64,000 nt of DNA from Ruminococcus sp. (GCA_017404665.1 JAFRBX010000011.1:36853-100852); one strand, 5' to 3'. Shown: positions 9,123-19,710, counted from the stretch's first letter. Numbers and translations: made by a program. The notes: generated from the letters alone by a model not told the origin.

Positions 9123-9347
9123 AAAATCACCTCAAAAACAATTTTTCAATACAGTTTTATTGCTGTGATTCTATTGTATACCATGACGTTGCCCATAAAC
9201 GGGACTTTGGGGGCATGCACGCCCTTTTTTCTGCATCCAAAAACGAAAAACTTGATGTGCAATCCGAAAGAGTGATAATTGCTGATTAGCTGTTTTCGGT
9301 GATTTTGGCAGTATTATTCTATCGATAAACATATGTGCATTACAGCG

Positions 9348-10400
9348 CTATATCAGACCGACGAGCCTTCTTTGGATCACGGTCGCGTCGGTGATATCCA
9401 GACCGCCGCCGTCAACGTCGCCGAGCACCGGGATCAGCGGCTGATAAATATCCTCGACAGGTGTGCGCATACCGGCTTTGAAACGCTGGATGATCGTCGC
9501 GTCGACAATACCCACCTCGCCGTCGGCGTCAGCATCGCCGAGCTCGTAACCGAGACCGAGCGATGCGACAGCGGTACTCAGCCCCGGAAAGCGCTCTTCC
9601 GTCACAGTCTCGCTGTATGAGTTAATATCGTAAAATGAATCCGACGCAGTTTCATAGATGGCAAGCTCAAAGGGCATCGCCGCAGCGCCCGGCGTCCATG
9701 AGATCAGGACACGGCTGCCCAGCTGCTTGTATTCGATCTTCTCCCAAGGGTCGTACATCTCTACATGCGCCCCGACCAGCACCCAGTCGGGCGCGGCGCC
9801 CTGAACGGAGGTATGATAATACAGCGCTTTAAAGCCGTCATAGGTGCCGTAGGCGTCCGTCATATATAGGGGATCGTATTTGGGCAGCTTGATCCACGAG
9901 GAGAACTTTGCCTCATACGGGTCAGCAACCTCCGTCGGTTCGGGCAGCGGCGCTGACGGGGTATCGTTCCAATCGATACCCGCAACCTGTTCCAACGCGA
10001 CCAGCTTCGGCGTCTCGGACGCTTTTGCCCTGATCAGGATCATCGGGCTGAATTTGGAGATGTAGACGATTTCAAAATCTACTGTTTGCGCGATCTCCTC
10101 CAGATATTGCCCGTTCATTCCGGTATGGAACAGCTTGGCAGCCTGTGTTATAGCCGCCTTGTATTCTTCAACGTTCGCATAATCCGACTCGCTGACGCCG
10201 TAATGCTCGTCAGCGTCATAGCTCAGCCAGATGATCAGGTTCATCTCATCGTCGACCTGCATCGTAAGCAGCTTGTTTTCCAGCTTTTCGGTATATTTAT
10301 ACCGGAAGCTGTCCGGCAATTTCACCTCTGCGCTCGCGGTCGCGGCAAGCGCGGTAACCAGCATACAGAAAACGATGAAAAAACTAATGATTTTTTTCAT
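9348..10400 (-). CDS. Secreted dockerin type I protein of unknown function
   Basis: A 350-aa exported protein: signal peptide 1-24 (ending ATASA), then about 265 residues that match no domain I can name, then a complete type I dockerin. Its two calcium-loop repeats are GDADADGEVGIVDAT with IIQRFKAGM, and GDVDGGGLDITDAT with VIQRRLVGL. The protein should be attached to a cohesin partner outside the cell. GGAGG precedes the ATG. It lies 18 bases downstream of the anti-sigma-like gene on the same strand, so the three genes 11859-9348 appear to be one operon. Confidence 0.9.
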   Translation of the reverse strand: MKKIISFFIVFCMLVTALAATASAEVKLPDSFRYKYTEKLENKLLTMQVDDEMNLIIWLSYDADEHYGVSESDYANVEEYKAAITQAAKLFHTGMNGQYLEEIAQTVDFEIVYISKFSPMILIRAKASETPKLVALEQVAGIDWNDTPSAPLPEPTEVADPYEAKFSSWIKLPKYDPLYMTDAYGTYDGFKALYYHTSVQGAAPDWVLVGAHVEMYDPWEKIEYKQLGSRVLISWTPGAAAMPFELAIYETASDSFYDINSYSETVTEERFPGLSTAVASLGLGYELGDADADGEVGIVDATIIQRFKAGMRTPVEDIYQPLIPVLGDVDGGGLDITDATVIQRRLVGLI

Positions 10401-10418
10401 GATGATTCCTCCTTATTA

Positions 10419-11375
10419 TCACTGTCCGAATGAACTGTTATACTCGCTGCCGCTCGCCAGAATATTGCCCGACGCGTCATAAAAGTAATAGCAGAATAAT
10501 GCATTCTTTTTGAGCATCAGCCCATGATCCCCCGGTCTGTACCGATAGGTGACCAGATTTTTGAAGGTCCCCGACTCAACGGCAAGATGTTCGTCGGAAT
10601 ATAGGTCGGGATCGCCGTAGGCGACAGACCCGTCACTGTTGGTGATCCTGCAGTATACAACCGTACCCTGTAACACACGCAGATTGCGCGAGATCGTGAC
10701 CCTGCACAGCGTCAGCTCCACCGGCTCGGTCGACGCCGGAGCGGTCGGAGTCTGCCCCGCGGACTGCGTCGGTTCTTCGGGGAGCTCCCACGGCGGGTCG
10801 AACGGCAGCTCCCACGGCGGGTCGGGCGGTTCCGTCGGCGTCGACTGTGTCGGTGCATCGGGAACCTCAACGGTCGGAGCCTGTGTCTCAGCGGCAGCGG
10901 AGGATTCGGAAGCAATCTGTGCGGGGCTCCGGGTCGGCTCTTGCATCATCTGAGTTTCAGTCAAATGCTCAGAAGATGACGAAATCGGCGTATGATGCGT
11001 ATCGGTCGGCGCCGTCAACACGGCGGAGCTGTCGGTCGGTACATCGGCGATATCCGTCGAACCTGCTTCTGTTGTTGAAGATATGTTATCGCCGCCGTCT
11101 CCTGTTCCTTGCTCCGTGGGGGCGACGGAGCTTTGCAGGATCGGCGCGATCACCAACGAATCATCCGGCTCATTACGGAACAGAAGATAAGCGGTCAAGC
11201 TCAGCGCGCATACCAAAACCGCAGCCGCAGCCGCGGCCATTCTGTAGCGAAAGAGAGGAACGGGGGGCTTCCTCTTCACTTTTTCCGGGTCAAACACGTA
11301 GATGCGATCCGGCTCGGCTTTATCATAGTAATCCGAAAGCATCCGATCGAGCCGATCGTCGGTAACGTTACTCAA
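10419..11375 (-). CDS. Membrane anti-sigma-like protein with Ser/Thr/Pro-rich external linker
   Basis: A 318-aa single-pass protein. Residues 1-45 are cytoplasmic (SNVTDDRLDRMLSDYY), 46-66 span the membrane, and about 70-215 form a low-complexity Ser/Thr/Pro linker with a repeated DPPWELP motif. The C-terminal 100 residues form a beta-rich domain (TLCRVTISRNLRVLQG ... GDHGLMLKKNALFCYYF). The start is TTG at 11375, seven bases after AGGAGG, and overlaps the sigma gene by 8 bp. Position and topology suggest it restrains the ECF sigma factor and senses something outside the cell; no known anti-sigma domain is evident by eye. Confidence 0.75.
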   Translation of the reverse strand: MSNVTDDRLDRMLSDYYDKAEPDRIYVFDPEKVKRKPPVPLFRYRMAAAAAAVLVCALSLTAYLLFRNEPDDSLVIAPILQSSVAPTEQGTGDGGDNISSTTEAGSTDIADVPTDSSAVLTAPTDTHHTPISSSSEHLTETQMMQEPTRSPAQIASESSAAAETQAPTVEVPDAPTQSTPTEPPDPPWELPFDPPWELPEEPTQSAGQTPTAPASTEPVELTLCRVTISRNLRVLQGTVVYCRITNSDGSVAYGDPDLYSDEHLAVESGTFKNLVTYRYRPGDHGLMLKKNALFCYYFYDASGNILASGSEYNSSFGQ

Positions 11376-11859
11376 GGTAAAGCCTCCTTTTGAGCAGTTT
11401 TTTCGCAGCGGCAAGGCGAGAGCTGACCGTTCCCTCGGGGATATCCAAAATCTGCGCTGTCTCGCCGCGGCTGAACTCTCGAAAATAATACAGAGTGATG
11501 ACGATACGATGCTTTTTCGGCAGAGAAGCGATCGCGGCACACAGATCAAGGCGGCTGTCGACATCCGGCTGCGTATCGGGAAGAGAGCTCAGAAAACGCT
11601 CGTTCTCCTCGGCAGTCGGAAAATCGATCCGCGCGGAGTTGTATTTCAGCTTTCCTGCGTTTTTGTAGGTGTTGACACAGATAGCGAAAAGCCAGCTTTT
11701 GAAGCTTTTGGAGCTATCGAATTTTCCGTATTTGTCCAAAGCCTTTGTCCATGTATCCTGAAACAGATCCTCCGCGTCATGCGGATTGCCGCACAGCTTA
11801 TAACAAAACCGTGACAGATCGCGCGCGTAACGTTCCACATAATCCCTGAAATCGTCCAA
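11368..11859 (-). CDS. ECF-type RNA polymerase sigma factor
   Basis: A 163-aa sigma-70 family protein with only regions 2 and 4. Region 2 has CGNPHDAEDLFQDTW and the promoter-melting segment FKSWLFAICVNTYKN; region 4 has LPKKHRIVITLYYFREFSRGETAQIL and the recognition helix PEGTVSSRLAAAKK. The start is taken as TTG at 11859, which follows a G-rich ribosome site. A GTG at 11889 is in frame, but it lies within an 18-bp sequence that is also found upstream of the other ECF gene (43338), where it cannot be coding. The gene heads the operon with the anti-sigma-like and dockerin genes. Confidence 0.88.
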   Translation of the reverse strand: MDDFRDYVERYARDLSRFCYKLCGNPHDAEDLFQDTWTKALDKYGKFDSSKSFKSWLFAICVNTYKNAGKLKYNSARIDFPTAEENERFLSSLPDTQPDVDSRLDLCAAIASLPKKHRIVITLYYFREFSRGETAQILDIPEGTVSSRLAAAKKLLKRRLYLE

Positions 11860-11880
11860 GCTCTCACCCCCCTCTTGAAA

Positions 11881-11898
11881 CGCTTTCACTATATATAC
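11881..11898 (-). promoter_or_regulatory. 18-bp motif shared by both ECF sigma gene promoters
   Basis: GTATATATAGTGAAAGCG on the minus strand is identical to 43292-43309 on the plus strand. Each copy lies 22-30 bases before an ECF sigma start codon. It contains a TATATA -10-like core and a half of a TGAAAGCG-type palindrome, so it may be an autoregulated promoter, an operator, or both. Confidence 0.6.
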
Positions 11899-11963
11899 AA
11901 CTCAGTATGCCGAAAGCGTCGTTTATCTTGTAAAAAAAACAAATAACCTGTCATGCAAAGAAA

Positions 11964-11990
11964 TACCCGCTCAGAAAAACAGAGCGGGAT
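11964..11990 (-). terminator. Terminator-like hairpin after the EEP gene
   Basis: CCCGCTC pairs with GAGCGGG across a 9-base loop, flanked by AAAT and ATTT. It lies between the end of the 12077-15317 operon and the start of the ECF operon. Confidence 0.5.
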
Positions 11991-12076
11991 TTGCTATTCT
12001 GTCAAATCAATATATGCCCTAGAGCCGAGCATCGCCGGCAGGATCGGCGCAGCAGCCTTGACTCTGCCGATCTCCG

Positions 12077-13189
12077 TCACTTCAGCTTGAAACGCATTTC
12101 GACCGGATTATGATCGGAGTACAAAAAGCCCGTATCGATCACGTCGACGTAGGTCGACTCGATGTTATCGGAGATGATAAAGCCGTCGAGAGTGACGACG
12201 AAGCTGTCCTCGCTGTAGGGGATATCGGTGTTGCGGGTGGAGGGGCGCAGACCGCTCGCGTAATCCGTCACGCGGGCGAAGCCCTCGGGAATCATATCCG
12301 CGGGGAACTCGGCGCACCAAGAGAGCGCCTCCAGATCCTCGGGGGTCGCGTCGTTGAGCTGAAATTTGCTGTCGCCGGTGAAATCATGGTTCCAGTCGCC
12401 GCCCGCGATCACATAGTTGCCCTTGTCATACTCTGCCTTCATATCGTCGAACAGCATCTGCATCTGCTGTGTCTGCAAATCGCCGTCGGTGCCGTAGGCG
12501 GAGGTGTGCAGGTTGATGATGATCAGCTCCTTGCCGTTTTCGACCGGGATGCGGCTGATGCTGTAGCAGCGGTCGAGGTCGAGGAGCTTTTTGACGCCCG
12601 TCGAGATCGGCAGACTGCGTCTGAGCGACGAGGTGATCGTACTCTCGGAAAGCGTCAGCAGGCCGCTGTTGGAGGCGCCGTGGGGCTGGGTAAACGGATA
12701 GAACAGGAAGGGCGAATGGTAGTTGATCGCGAAGGCGGAGCTGCAGTCGGGGAACTGCGTCTCCAGCTGCTCGCGCTCGTCCACATGATAGCTGCGGGTG
12801 GAGTTGAAGTCGACCTCCTGAATCAGCGCAAAGTCGGCGTTATGCTCCTTGATGACGCCCGCCGCGCCGTCGATGCAGGCGATGACGCTCTCCTTCGACT
12901 CAGCCCATGAGCTTTTGCCGCCGTCCATAAAGAAGGTGAAGTCAGGCGTGTACGCGCCGAAGCCGACGTTGTAGGTCAGGGCGGTATACTCTTCTCCCGT
13001 TTTGACCGCGGCGCTCTTTGCCGCGCCCTCGGGGATGATCTCAGTGTTGTCATCGATGCGGCTGTAGGAGATAAAGACATAGGCGACATAGACGATCGCG
13101 ACTACCAATATCAAAGCGATCAGCACGAGCGGTATCTTCCACCAGCGGAATCTCTTTTTTGCTCTCTTCACGGGTTTGTTGACATGCAT
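12077..13189 (-). CDS. Membrane-anchored endonuclease/exonuclease/phosphatase (EEP) family protein
   Basis: A 370-aa protein with a basic N terminus, one membrane helix (about 19-41) and an external EEP domain. The metal-dependent phosphodiesterase signature is complete: LTYNVGFG (Asn), IQEVD (Glu), INLHTS, GGDWNHD (Asp/Asn), LDGFIIS and SDHNP (Asp/His). The family includes DNases, sphingomyelinases and phosphoinositide phosphatases; the substrate cannot be told here. It is the last gene of a three-gene unit, 11 bases after the FkbM gene. Confidence 0.85.
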   Translation of the reverse strand: MHVNKPVKRAKKRFRWWKIPLVLIALILVVAIVYVAYVFISYSRIDDNTEIIPEGAAKSAAVKTGEEYTALTYNVGFGAYTPDFTFFMDGGKSSWAESKESVIACIDGAAGVIKEHNADFALIQEVDFNSTRSYHVDEREQLETQFPDCSSAFAINYHSPFLFYPFTQPHGASNSGLLTLSESTITSSLRRSLPISTGVKKLLDLDRCYSISRIPVENGKELIIINLHTSAYGTDGDLQTQQMQMLFDDMKAEYDKGNYVIAGGDWNHDFTGDSKFQLNDATPEDLEALSWCAEFPADMIPEGFARVTDYASGLRPSTRNTDIPYSEDSFVVTLDGFIISDNIESTYVDVIDTGFLYSDHNPVEMRFKLK

Positions 13190-13200
13190 AATGTTCCTCC

Positions 13201-14253
13201 TTATATTGCGTAAATATTCAGATCCCAGCAGGGAATATACGGGTGCTTTCTGAGAAAGATGCGATAAGCGGGATCGATCGCGTGCAGCTGCAGGATCAGT
13301 GCAAAAAAATCCTCGGTACGGTGATAGGCGGCAATGTTGAGCTTAGGCTTGCAGGCTTTCAGCGTACGCGCCGCTCCGCGGAGCATGGCGCCTTCCATCC
13401 CCTCGATATCCGCCTTGAGATAGGTCGGGGCGCATTCGAGTGTATCGACAGTCGTGACCTTGACCCGAACGCCCTTTTCGGGATCGAGCGCCGCCATCCT
13501 GCCGCCGCCCTTGCTGACGTACATCACGCCCTCGCGGTCGGCGATACCGGCGTTGACGGCAGCGGCGTTTTCGATACCCGCCAGATGCTCGCTGAGCTTC
13601 TGAAAATTTTTCGGGTTCGGCTCGACGGCGGCGATGCTCTCGTAACCGTCCGTATAATGCAGGAATTCATCTACCGTATCGCCGCGGTAAGCGCCGAGGT
13701 CGAGGTACCGCTCATCCTTCAGGCGCAGGATATCGCGGAACACATCATCCTTGCCGCTTTCGATCGCTTTGAGGTATGACAGTCGTCCGGTGTAGAAAAA
13801 GTCCAGCGCTCCCTTGAGGACCCGTTTCGATTCCTCGTCCGCGAGCAGATCACAGGCGCTTTGTATCTCGGCACGATGCTGTACGACAAATTTGTCATCC
13901 ATCAGCGTGCTGCCGACAACGGGAACGTTCGGCACCAGCAGGGTATGCCGCTTTGCGACCTCTTCGATATGCGCCATGACGTCCGGCAGATCACTGCCGA
14001 AGCACAGCGCGACCGTGAAATCACCGAGCTCGCGCTCAAAATCGCTTTCCTTTTTGACGGTAAAGCCGCGGAATTCCTGATAGCGGCAAAAGCCGTCGCT
14101 TGCCATCACGCCCGCGGCGCGGATATTCCTTTTTTCCAATTCATCCAGCACCTTATCGGCGCCGTTGCCCATACCGTACAGGACGATGGGCTCGCCGCAC
14201 AAGGCAAGCGCCGTCCAGACGTTGGGATATTCAAATGAAAATAACGACTTCAT
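13201..14253 (-). CDS. FkbM family methyltransferase
   Basis: A 350-aa protein. Residues 1-130 look like a nucleotide-binding fold (IVLYGMGNGADKVLDEL) and the C-terminal 180 residues are an FkbM SAM-methyltransferase: YLDLGAYRGDTVDEFL (motif I), AAVEPNPKNF, VTTVDTL and YLKADIEGMEGAML. Such proteins O-methylate sugars or other small molecules; the acceptor is unknown. It begins two bases after the MBL gene and ends 11 bases before the EEP gene, so the three are cotranscribed. Confidence 0.85.
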   Translation of the reverse strand: MKSLFSFEYPNVWTALALCGEPIVLYGMGNGADKVLDELEKRNIRAAGVMASDGFCRYQEFRGFTVKKESDFERELGDFTVALCFGSDLPDVMAHIEEVAKRHTLLVPNVPVVGSTLMDDKFVVQHRAEIQSACDLLADEESKRVLKGALDFFYTGRLSYLKAIESGKDDVFRDILRLKDERYLDLGAYRGDTVDEFLHYTDGYESIAAVEPNPKNFQKLSEHLAGIENAAAVNAGIADREGVMYVSKGGGRMAALDPEKGVRVKVTTVDTLECAPTYLKADIEGMEGAMLRGAARTLKACKPKLNIAAYHRTEDFFALILQLHAIDPAYRIFLRKHPYIPCWDLNIYAI

Positions 14254-14255
14254 CT

Positions 14256-15317
14256 CTACGGCTGACAGTTGGGACAGGGCGTGTAGCCCGCATCGACAGC
14301 GTCCTCGCGATTATCAAAGAACACCTTGTTCTTCTCTTTCATACTCTGTGCGCCGTCGCAGTCGGAATAGTGGAAATAGCCGCTGTTTTTGTTGCCGATA
14401 TACCCGAGCGCAGAGGTATCGTTTTTTGTGTCGCCGACGGTGTAGGTATAGACGGATAAGTCCGCGTTCTCAGCAGAAAAGCGCAGGTGCGTGCCGTCCG
14501 TATACGCGGTAATCGTCCCCGTCTCGTCCGTGCGGAGCAACGGACAGCCCAGCGTTTTGAGCTTTTGGACGGTCTCGCGGTGAGGATGACCGTAGTCGTT
14601 GTCAGCGCCGCAGGAAACAACGGCAAAGGAAGGATTGACCGCCTTCAAAAACCGATCGCTCGTGCTGTCAGATGAGCCGTGATGACCGCATTTGAGCACG
14701 TCGGCGGAGAGCTCCTCTCCCCTGTCGAGCATCTCGTATTCGCTTTCGCGTCCCGCGTCGCCGGTCAGCAGAAAGCGGATGCTCCCGCAGGTCACCATCA
14801 CGACAATAGAAGCGTTATTGTAGTCCTCCGGGTAGACGGACAGCGGCGCCAGAACGGTCAATTCGGCGCTGCCGAAGCTGTAGGTATCATCGGCCTGAGC
14901 CTCGATCGTATTGACATGGTTATTCTCAACTGCCCGGAGCAGCTTTGTCCACGAGTAGGTGTCGCAGTCGGCGCTTTTCGTGATGAAGTTTTCGACCTCG
15001 ATGCCGTTCACCACAGGTCTCAGACCGCCGATATGATCGGCGTGAGGATGCGTCGCGATCATATATTTGAGCTCGTCCGCGCCGCGGTCCTCGATATAGC
15101 GCAGCACCTGATCGCCGCAGTCGCGCTCGCCGCCGTCGATCAGCACAAATTCGTCGTCCGACTCAAGCAGGATGCTGTCGCCCTGTCCGACGTCGAGAAA
15201 GTGGACCAGGAGCTTCGCACTGCCCTCGTCCGCTGCAACCGGCGTCGAAGCCTGTGAACAGGAGGATGCAAAAATCGCTGTGACCAGCGCAAGGAGCGCG
15301 CAGAAAATTCGTTTCAT
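14256..15317 (-). CDS. ComEC-like MBL-fold hydrolase lipoprotein with C-terminal Ada-type metal-binding motif
   Basis: A 353-aa exported protein. The N terminus (ALLALVTAIFASSCS) looks like a lipoprotein signal. The metallo-beta-lactamase domain resembles the external domain of ComEC: HFLDVGQGDS, LIDGG, THPHADHIGG (HxHxDH metal site), LTGDAG and KCGHHGSSDS. The last 55 residues are the extra module often found in such proteins, YIGNKNSGYFHYSDC ending CPNC, resembling an Ada zinc-binding domain. It may be a surface nuclease or phosphodiesterase. It is first in the operon with FkbM and EEP genes and has its own promoter. Confidence 0.88.
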   Translation of the reverse strand: MKRIFCALLALVTAIFASSCSQASTPVAADEGSAKLLVHFLDVGQGDSILLESDDEFVLIDGGERDCGDQVLRYIEDRGADELKYMIATHPHADHIGGLRPVVNGIEVENFITKSADCDTYSWTKLLRAVENNHVNTIEAQADDTYSFGSAELTVLAPLSVYPEDYNNASIVVMVTCGSIRFLLTGDAGRESEYEMLDRGEELSADVLKCGHHGSSDSTSDRFLKAVNPSFAVVSCGADNDYGHPHRETVQKLKTLGCPLLRTDETGTITAYTDGTHLRFSAENADLSVYTYTVGDTKNDTSALGYIGNKNSGYFHYSDCDGAQSMKEKNKVFFDNREDAVDAGYTPCPNCQP

Positions 15318-15334
15318 TGTATCACCTATCCTAT

Positions 15335-15363
15335 ACTATACATCATATCATCAGGTGAATCAA
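15335..15363 (-). promoter_or_regulatory. Promoter for the MBL-FkbM-EEP operon
   Basis: On the minus strand TTGATT, 17-base spacer, TATAGT, about 17 bases before the MBL start codon. Confidence 0.6.
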
Positions 15364-15371
15364 GATAAAAT

Positions 15372-15400
15372 TTGACTATTCGGATAAAATATGGTAATAT
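15372..15400 (+). promoter_or_regulatory. Promoter for the AraC-type regulator
   Basis: TTGACT, 17-base spacer, TAATAT, divergent from the MBL promoter and nine bases from it, so a protein bound here could control both. A run of GTGGATAG-like heptads (about 15403-15440) follows in the leader. Confidence 0.55.
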
Positions 15401-15484
15401 AATAGTGGCTAGTGGATAGTGATCAGAGGATAGCGAAGAATCCGGAAATAACTATTTTATCATCCGATGAACGGAGGTAGGAGT

Positions 15485-16375
15485 ATGGCTGCGAATTACA
15501 AAGGAAAATATGAGATCGTGACGGCGGACGACAACCTGCCCGGCAAGGTACTGTTGTATGAAAAGCCCGGCAGGGAGTGCTTCACCAACAAGCACTGGCA
15601 CAAGAACCTCGAGATCGACTACATCGTCCGCGGCTGCATGTGGACGAACCTCGGCGGTGAGGACAGGGACCTGTACGGCGGCGATTACATCCTGATCAAC
15701 AGCGAGGCAGTGCACCAAACCTGCGGCAAGGAGCCCGACGAAACCGTCAAATACCTTGTGGTGCTGTTCTCGTACAACTACATCAAGTCATATTTTCCCG
15801 ATTTTGACAAATACACCTTTGACGTCAATAAAAATGAGCAGACCCGCGCCCGCGTGCGCGATCTGCTCAAGGCGATTGTCTTTGAAGCGGAGAATCCCTC
15901 GGAATTTTCCAAGCTGAAGATGTCCTGCGCGATGGCGCAGATCCTGATGAACCTGTTCACCAAATGCCGCGTCCCGCGTGAGATCGACCCCGACGCCGCA
16001 CCAAACGACAGCGGCTCCGACTACATCGCCAAGGCGATCGCTTATATCAAGGAAAATTACCGCGAGCGCGTCACGCTGGAGGAGATCAGCTCCTTTGTCG
16101 GTCTGACGCCCACCTACTTCTCGCGCCATTTTTCCGCATCCACCGGCAAATCCTTCAAGACCTATCTGAATCTGGTGCGGCTGGAAAACACGCTGATCGA
16201 TATCCGGCAGAACGGCATGAGCGAAACCCGCGCCGCGCTGGAGAACGGCTTCCCGAGCGTCAAGTCCTTCATCACGGTCTTCAAGAGCGTCTACGGCTGC
16301 GCTCCCAGCGAGTATGTGAAGAAGTATCAGGAGGAAGCGCCGATCTCACAGATCCATCAGAATAAGTCGATATAA
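15485..16375 (+). CDS. AraC family transcriptional regulator
   Basis: A 296-aa protein with an N-terminal cupin-like sensor domain (HWHKNLEIDYIVRG ... GDYILINSEAVHQT) and a C-terminal pair of helix-turn-helix motifs: IKENYRERVTLEEISSFVGL with YFSRHFSASTGKSF, and ALENGFPSVKSFITVFKSVYG. The ligand is probably a small sugar-like molecule, by family. The start at 15485 is seven bases after GGAGG. No catabolic partner gene lies next to it; the divergent MBL operon is the nearest candidate target. Confidence 0.92.
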   Translation: MAANYKGKYEIVTADDNLPGKVLLYEKPGRECFTNKHWHKNLEIDYIVRGCMWTNLGGEDRDLYGGDYILINSEAVHQTCGKEPDETVKYLVVLFSYNYIKSYFPDFDKYTFDVNKNEQTRARVRDLLKAIVFEAENPSEFSKLKMSCAMAQILMNLFTKCRVPREIDPDAAPNDSGSDYIAKAIAYIKENYRERVTLEEISSFVGLTPTYFSRHFSASTGKSFKTYLNLVRLENTLIDIRQNGMSETRAALENGFPSVKSFITVFKSVYGCAPSEYVKKYQEEAPISQIHQNKSI

Positions 16376-16776
16376 AATCAGAGAACAGAGAAAAGATAAT
16401 GGATAATGGATAATAGATAACAGATAATAGTGAAGGGCGGGACACTCGCACCCGATAATAATAGTGTCCTTGCGAAGCCCAAAGCCCCGACAGAGGCGCC
16501 TTGTGACACACGTGTCACGAGGCAGACTGCGGCAATCCCCCTGTCGGTAATACCGGTTGCAGTAACAGACAGGAACAGTCTCTCTTTGTGGGATTGCCAC
16601 AGTCGCGAGCTCCCTCGCAATGTCATCTCAAACAAAAACGTGCACAGCTCACACAAAGAGTCGTGCACGTTTATTATTTATGCTGTTATACAAATCCAAA
16701 AGCCGTCAGGCTTTCCCGCAACTGTTATCTGTTATCTGTTATCTATTATCCATTATCTATTATCTGTTATCTTCAT

Positions 16777-16780
<4 letters not shown>
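16370..16780. repeat. Family 2 composite element A, with a nested family 5 element
   Basis: The left arm is a run of 7-bp units (TAATGGA, TAATAGA, TAACAGA), then GTGAAGGGCGGG and CGCACCCG. A family 5 segment follows (TTGCGAAGCCC to CTCGCAATG, about 16470-16622), then a terminator hairpin, then AAAAGCCGTCAGGCTTTCCCGC, and the right arm of TGTTATC heptads. It lies between two convergent genes. No protein-coding frame is credible here. Confidence 0.8.
16636..16676. terminator. Bidirectional terminator inside element A
   Basis: AAACGTGCAC pairs with GTGCACGTTT across 17 bases, with an A-rich 5' flank and T-rich 3' flank. It serves the convergent AraC and ABC-F genes. Confidence 0.65.
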
Positions 16781-18684
<1,904 letters not shown>

Positions 18685-18717
18685 GGGACCACTCCTTTCT
18701 CATTTGATATATCAACT

Positions 18718-19662
18718 CTATTTTTTGCCGTCTGTCTCTTTCTTCTTCGGCAGCCTGATATTGATCAGCACAACAGACAGGAACACCAGTATCACGCCCA
18801 GATAGCCGAACGGGACAGAAAGCGGCTCCGCGAAGATGACCGCGCCGATGACAGTCGCCACCACGGGCTCGACGGTCGCGATGATCGAGGCGGTGCTCGA
18901 TTTGATATACTTCAGCCCCAGCGTATAGAACACATACGGCAGGACGCACGACACCAACGCGAACAGCAGTGCGTACAGCGCGCTGCCTGCATCCGCAAAT
19001 ACAGCGCTCACCACCGGGCGGACGTCCGTCACGCACAGGCAGAACACCGCCGAAAACAGGAAGGTGTACAGCGTGATCGTGAACGGCTCATAGCCCCGGT
19101 CGAGCGCGAAGCGCGAAAAGATCGAATACAGCGCGTAGCATACGCCCGAGCCCAGCCCGAACAGAAAGCCCGCGAGAGTCACGTTCAGCGTCCCGCCGAT
19201 CACGCCCGTCGTCATCGCGCAGCCCAGCACCGCCAGCACCAGCGAGACCGCCTTCATCACCGTCATCCGTTCCTTGAAGAAGATCAGTGAGAACAGCATG
19301 ACGAAGGCAGGCGCGGTATAGAGCAGCACCGCCGCCACGGACAGGGAGCTTAATTCTATGGAAGAAAAATAGCAGTAGGTGAACAGCCCGACGCTGATCA
19401 CACCCGAGCCGAGAAAAATCCATATATCCTTCAAATGAATGATAAACAGACTTCGTTTGTAAATCAGGACAAACAGCGCGAACAGCGCCGCCGCGAGCAC
19501 CATGCGCACCGTGACCGTCTGCATGGAGGTCAGCCCCAGCGCGCTGTACCGCCGCACAAAGACGCCGATGCTGCCCCACAGCGTACCCGCGAGCAGTACA
19601 AAGAATACCGCAAGCTTTTTCAGACCCGAGGGGTCGTTTTTTTGCGTTTTGTTCCGTTTCAT
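18718..19662 (-). CDS. EamA/DMT family transporter
   Basis: A 314-aa membrane protein with about ten hydrophobic helices in two homologous halves. The N-terminal half begins GTLWGSIGVFVRRYS and the second SGVCYALYSIFSRFAL; the PVVATVIGAVIFAEPL segment is characteristic of EamA repeats. It likely exports or imports a small metabolite. It sits 33 bases upstream of the ABC-F gene on the same strand and may be cotranscribed with it. Confidence 0.88.
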   Translation of the reverse strand: MKRNKTQKNDPSGLKKLAVFFVLLAGTLWGSIGVFVRRYSALGLTSMQTVTVRMVLAAALFALFVLIYKRSLFIIHLKDIWIFLGSGVISVGLFTYCYFSSIELSSLSVAAVLLYTAPAFVMLFSLIFFKERMTVMKAVSLVLAVLGCAMTTGVIGGTLNVTLAGFLFGLGSGVCYALYSIFSRFALDRGYEPFTITLYTFLFSAVFCLCVTDVRPVVSAVFADAGSALYALLFALVSCVLPYVFYTLGLKYIKSSTASIIATVEPVVATVIGAVIFAEPLSVPFGYLGVILVFLSVVLINIRLPKKKETDGKK

Positions 19663-19710
19663 ATGACGCCGCCTTTCATCAACGGTACACGGATGATAAG
19701 TATAAGATTA

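Noticed and set aside
11860-11889. GTG start for the first ECF sigma gene that would add ten residues.
   Set aside because: It lies within the 18-bp motif shared with the second ECF locus, where the same GTG is out of frame; no ribosome site precedes it.
11881-11905. A catabolite-repression (cre) site at the ECF genes.
   Set aside because: The palindromes TGAAAGCGTTTCA and TGAAAGCGCTTTTCA are 13 and 15 bases, not the 14 of a cre site; kept only as a possibility.
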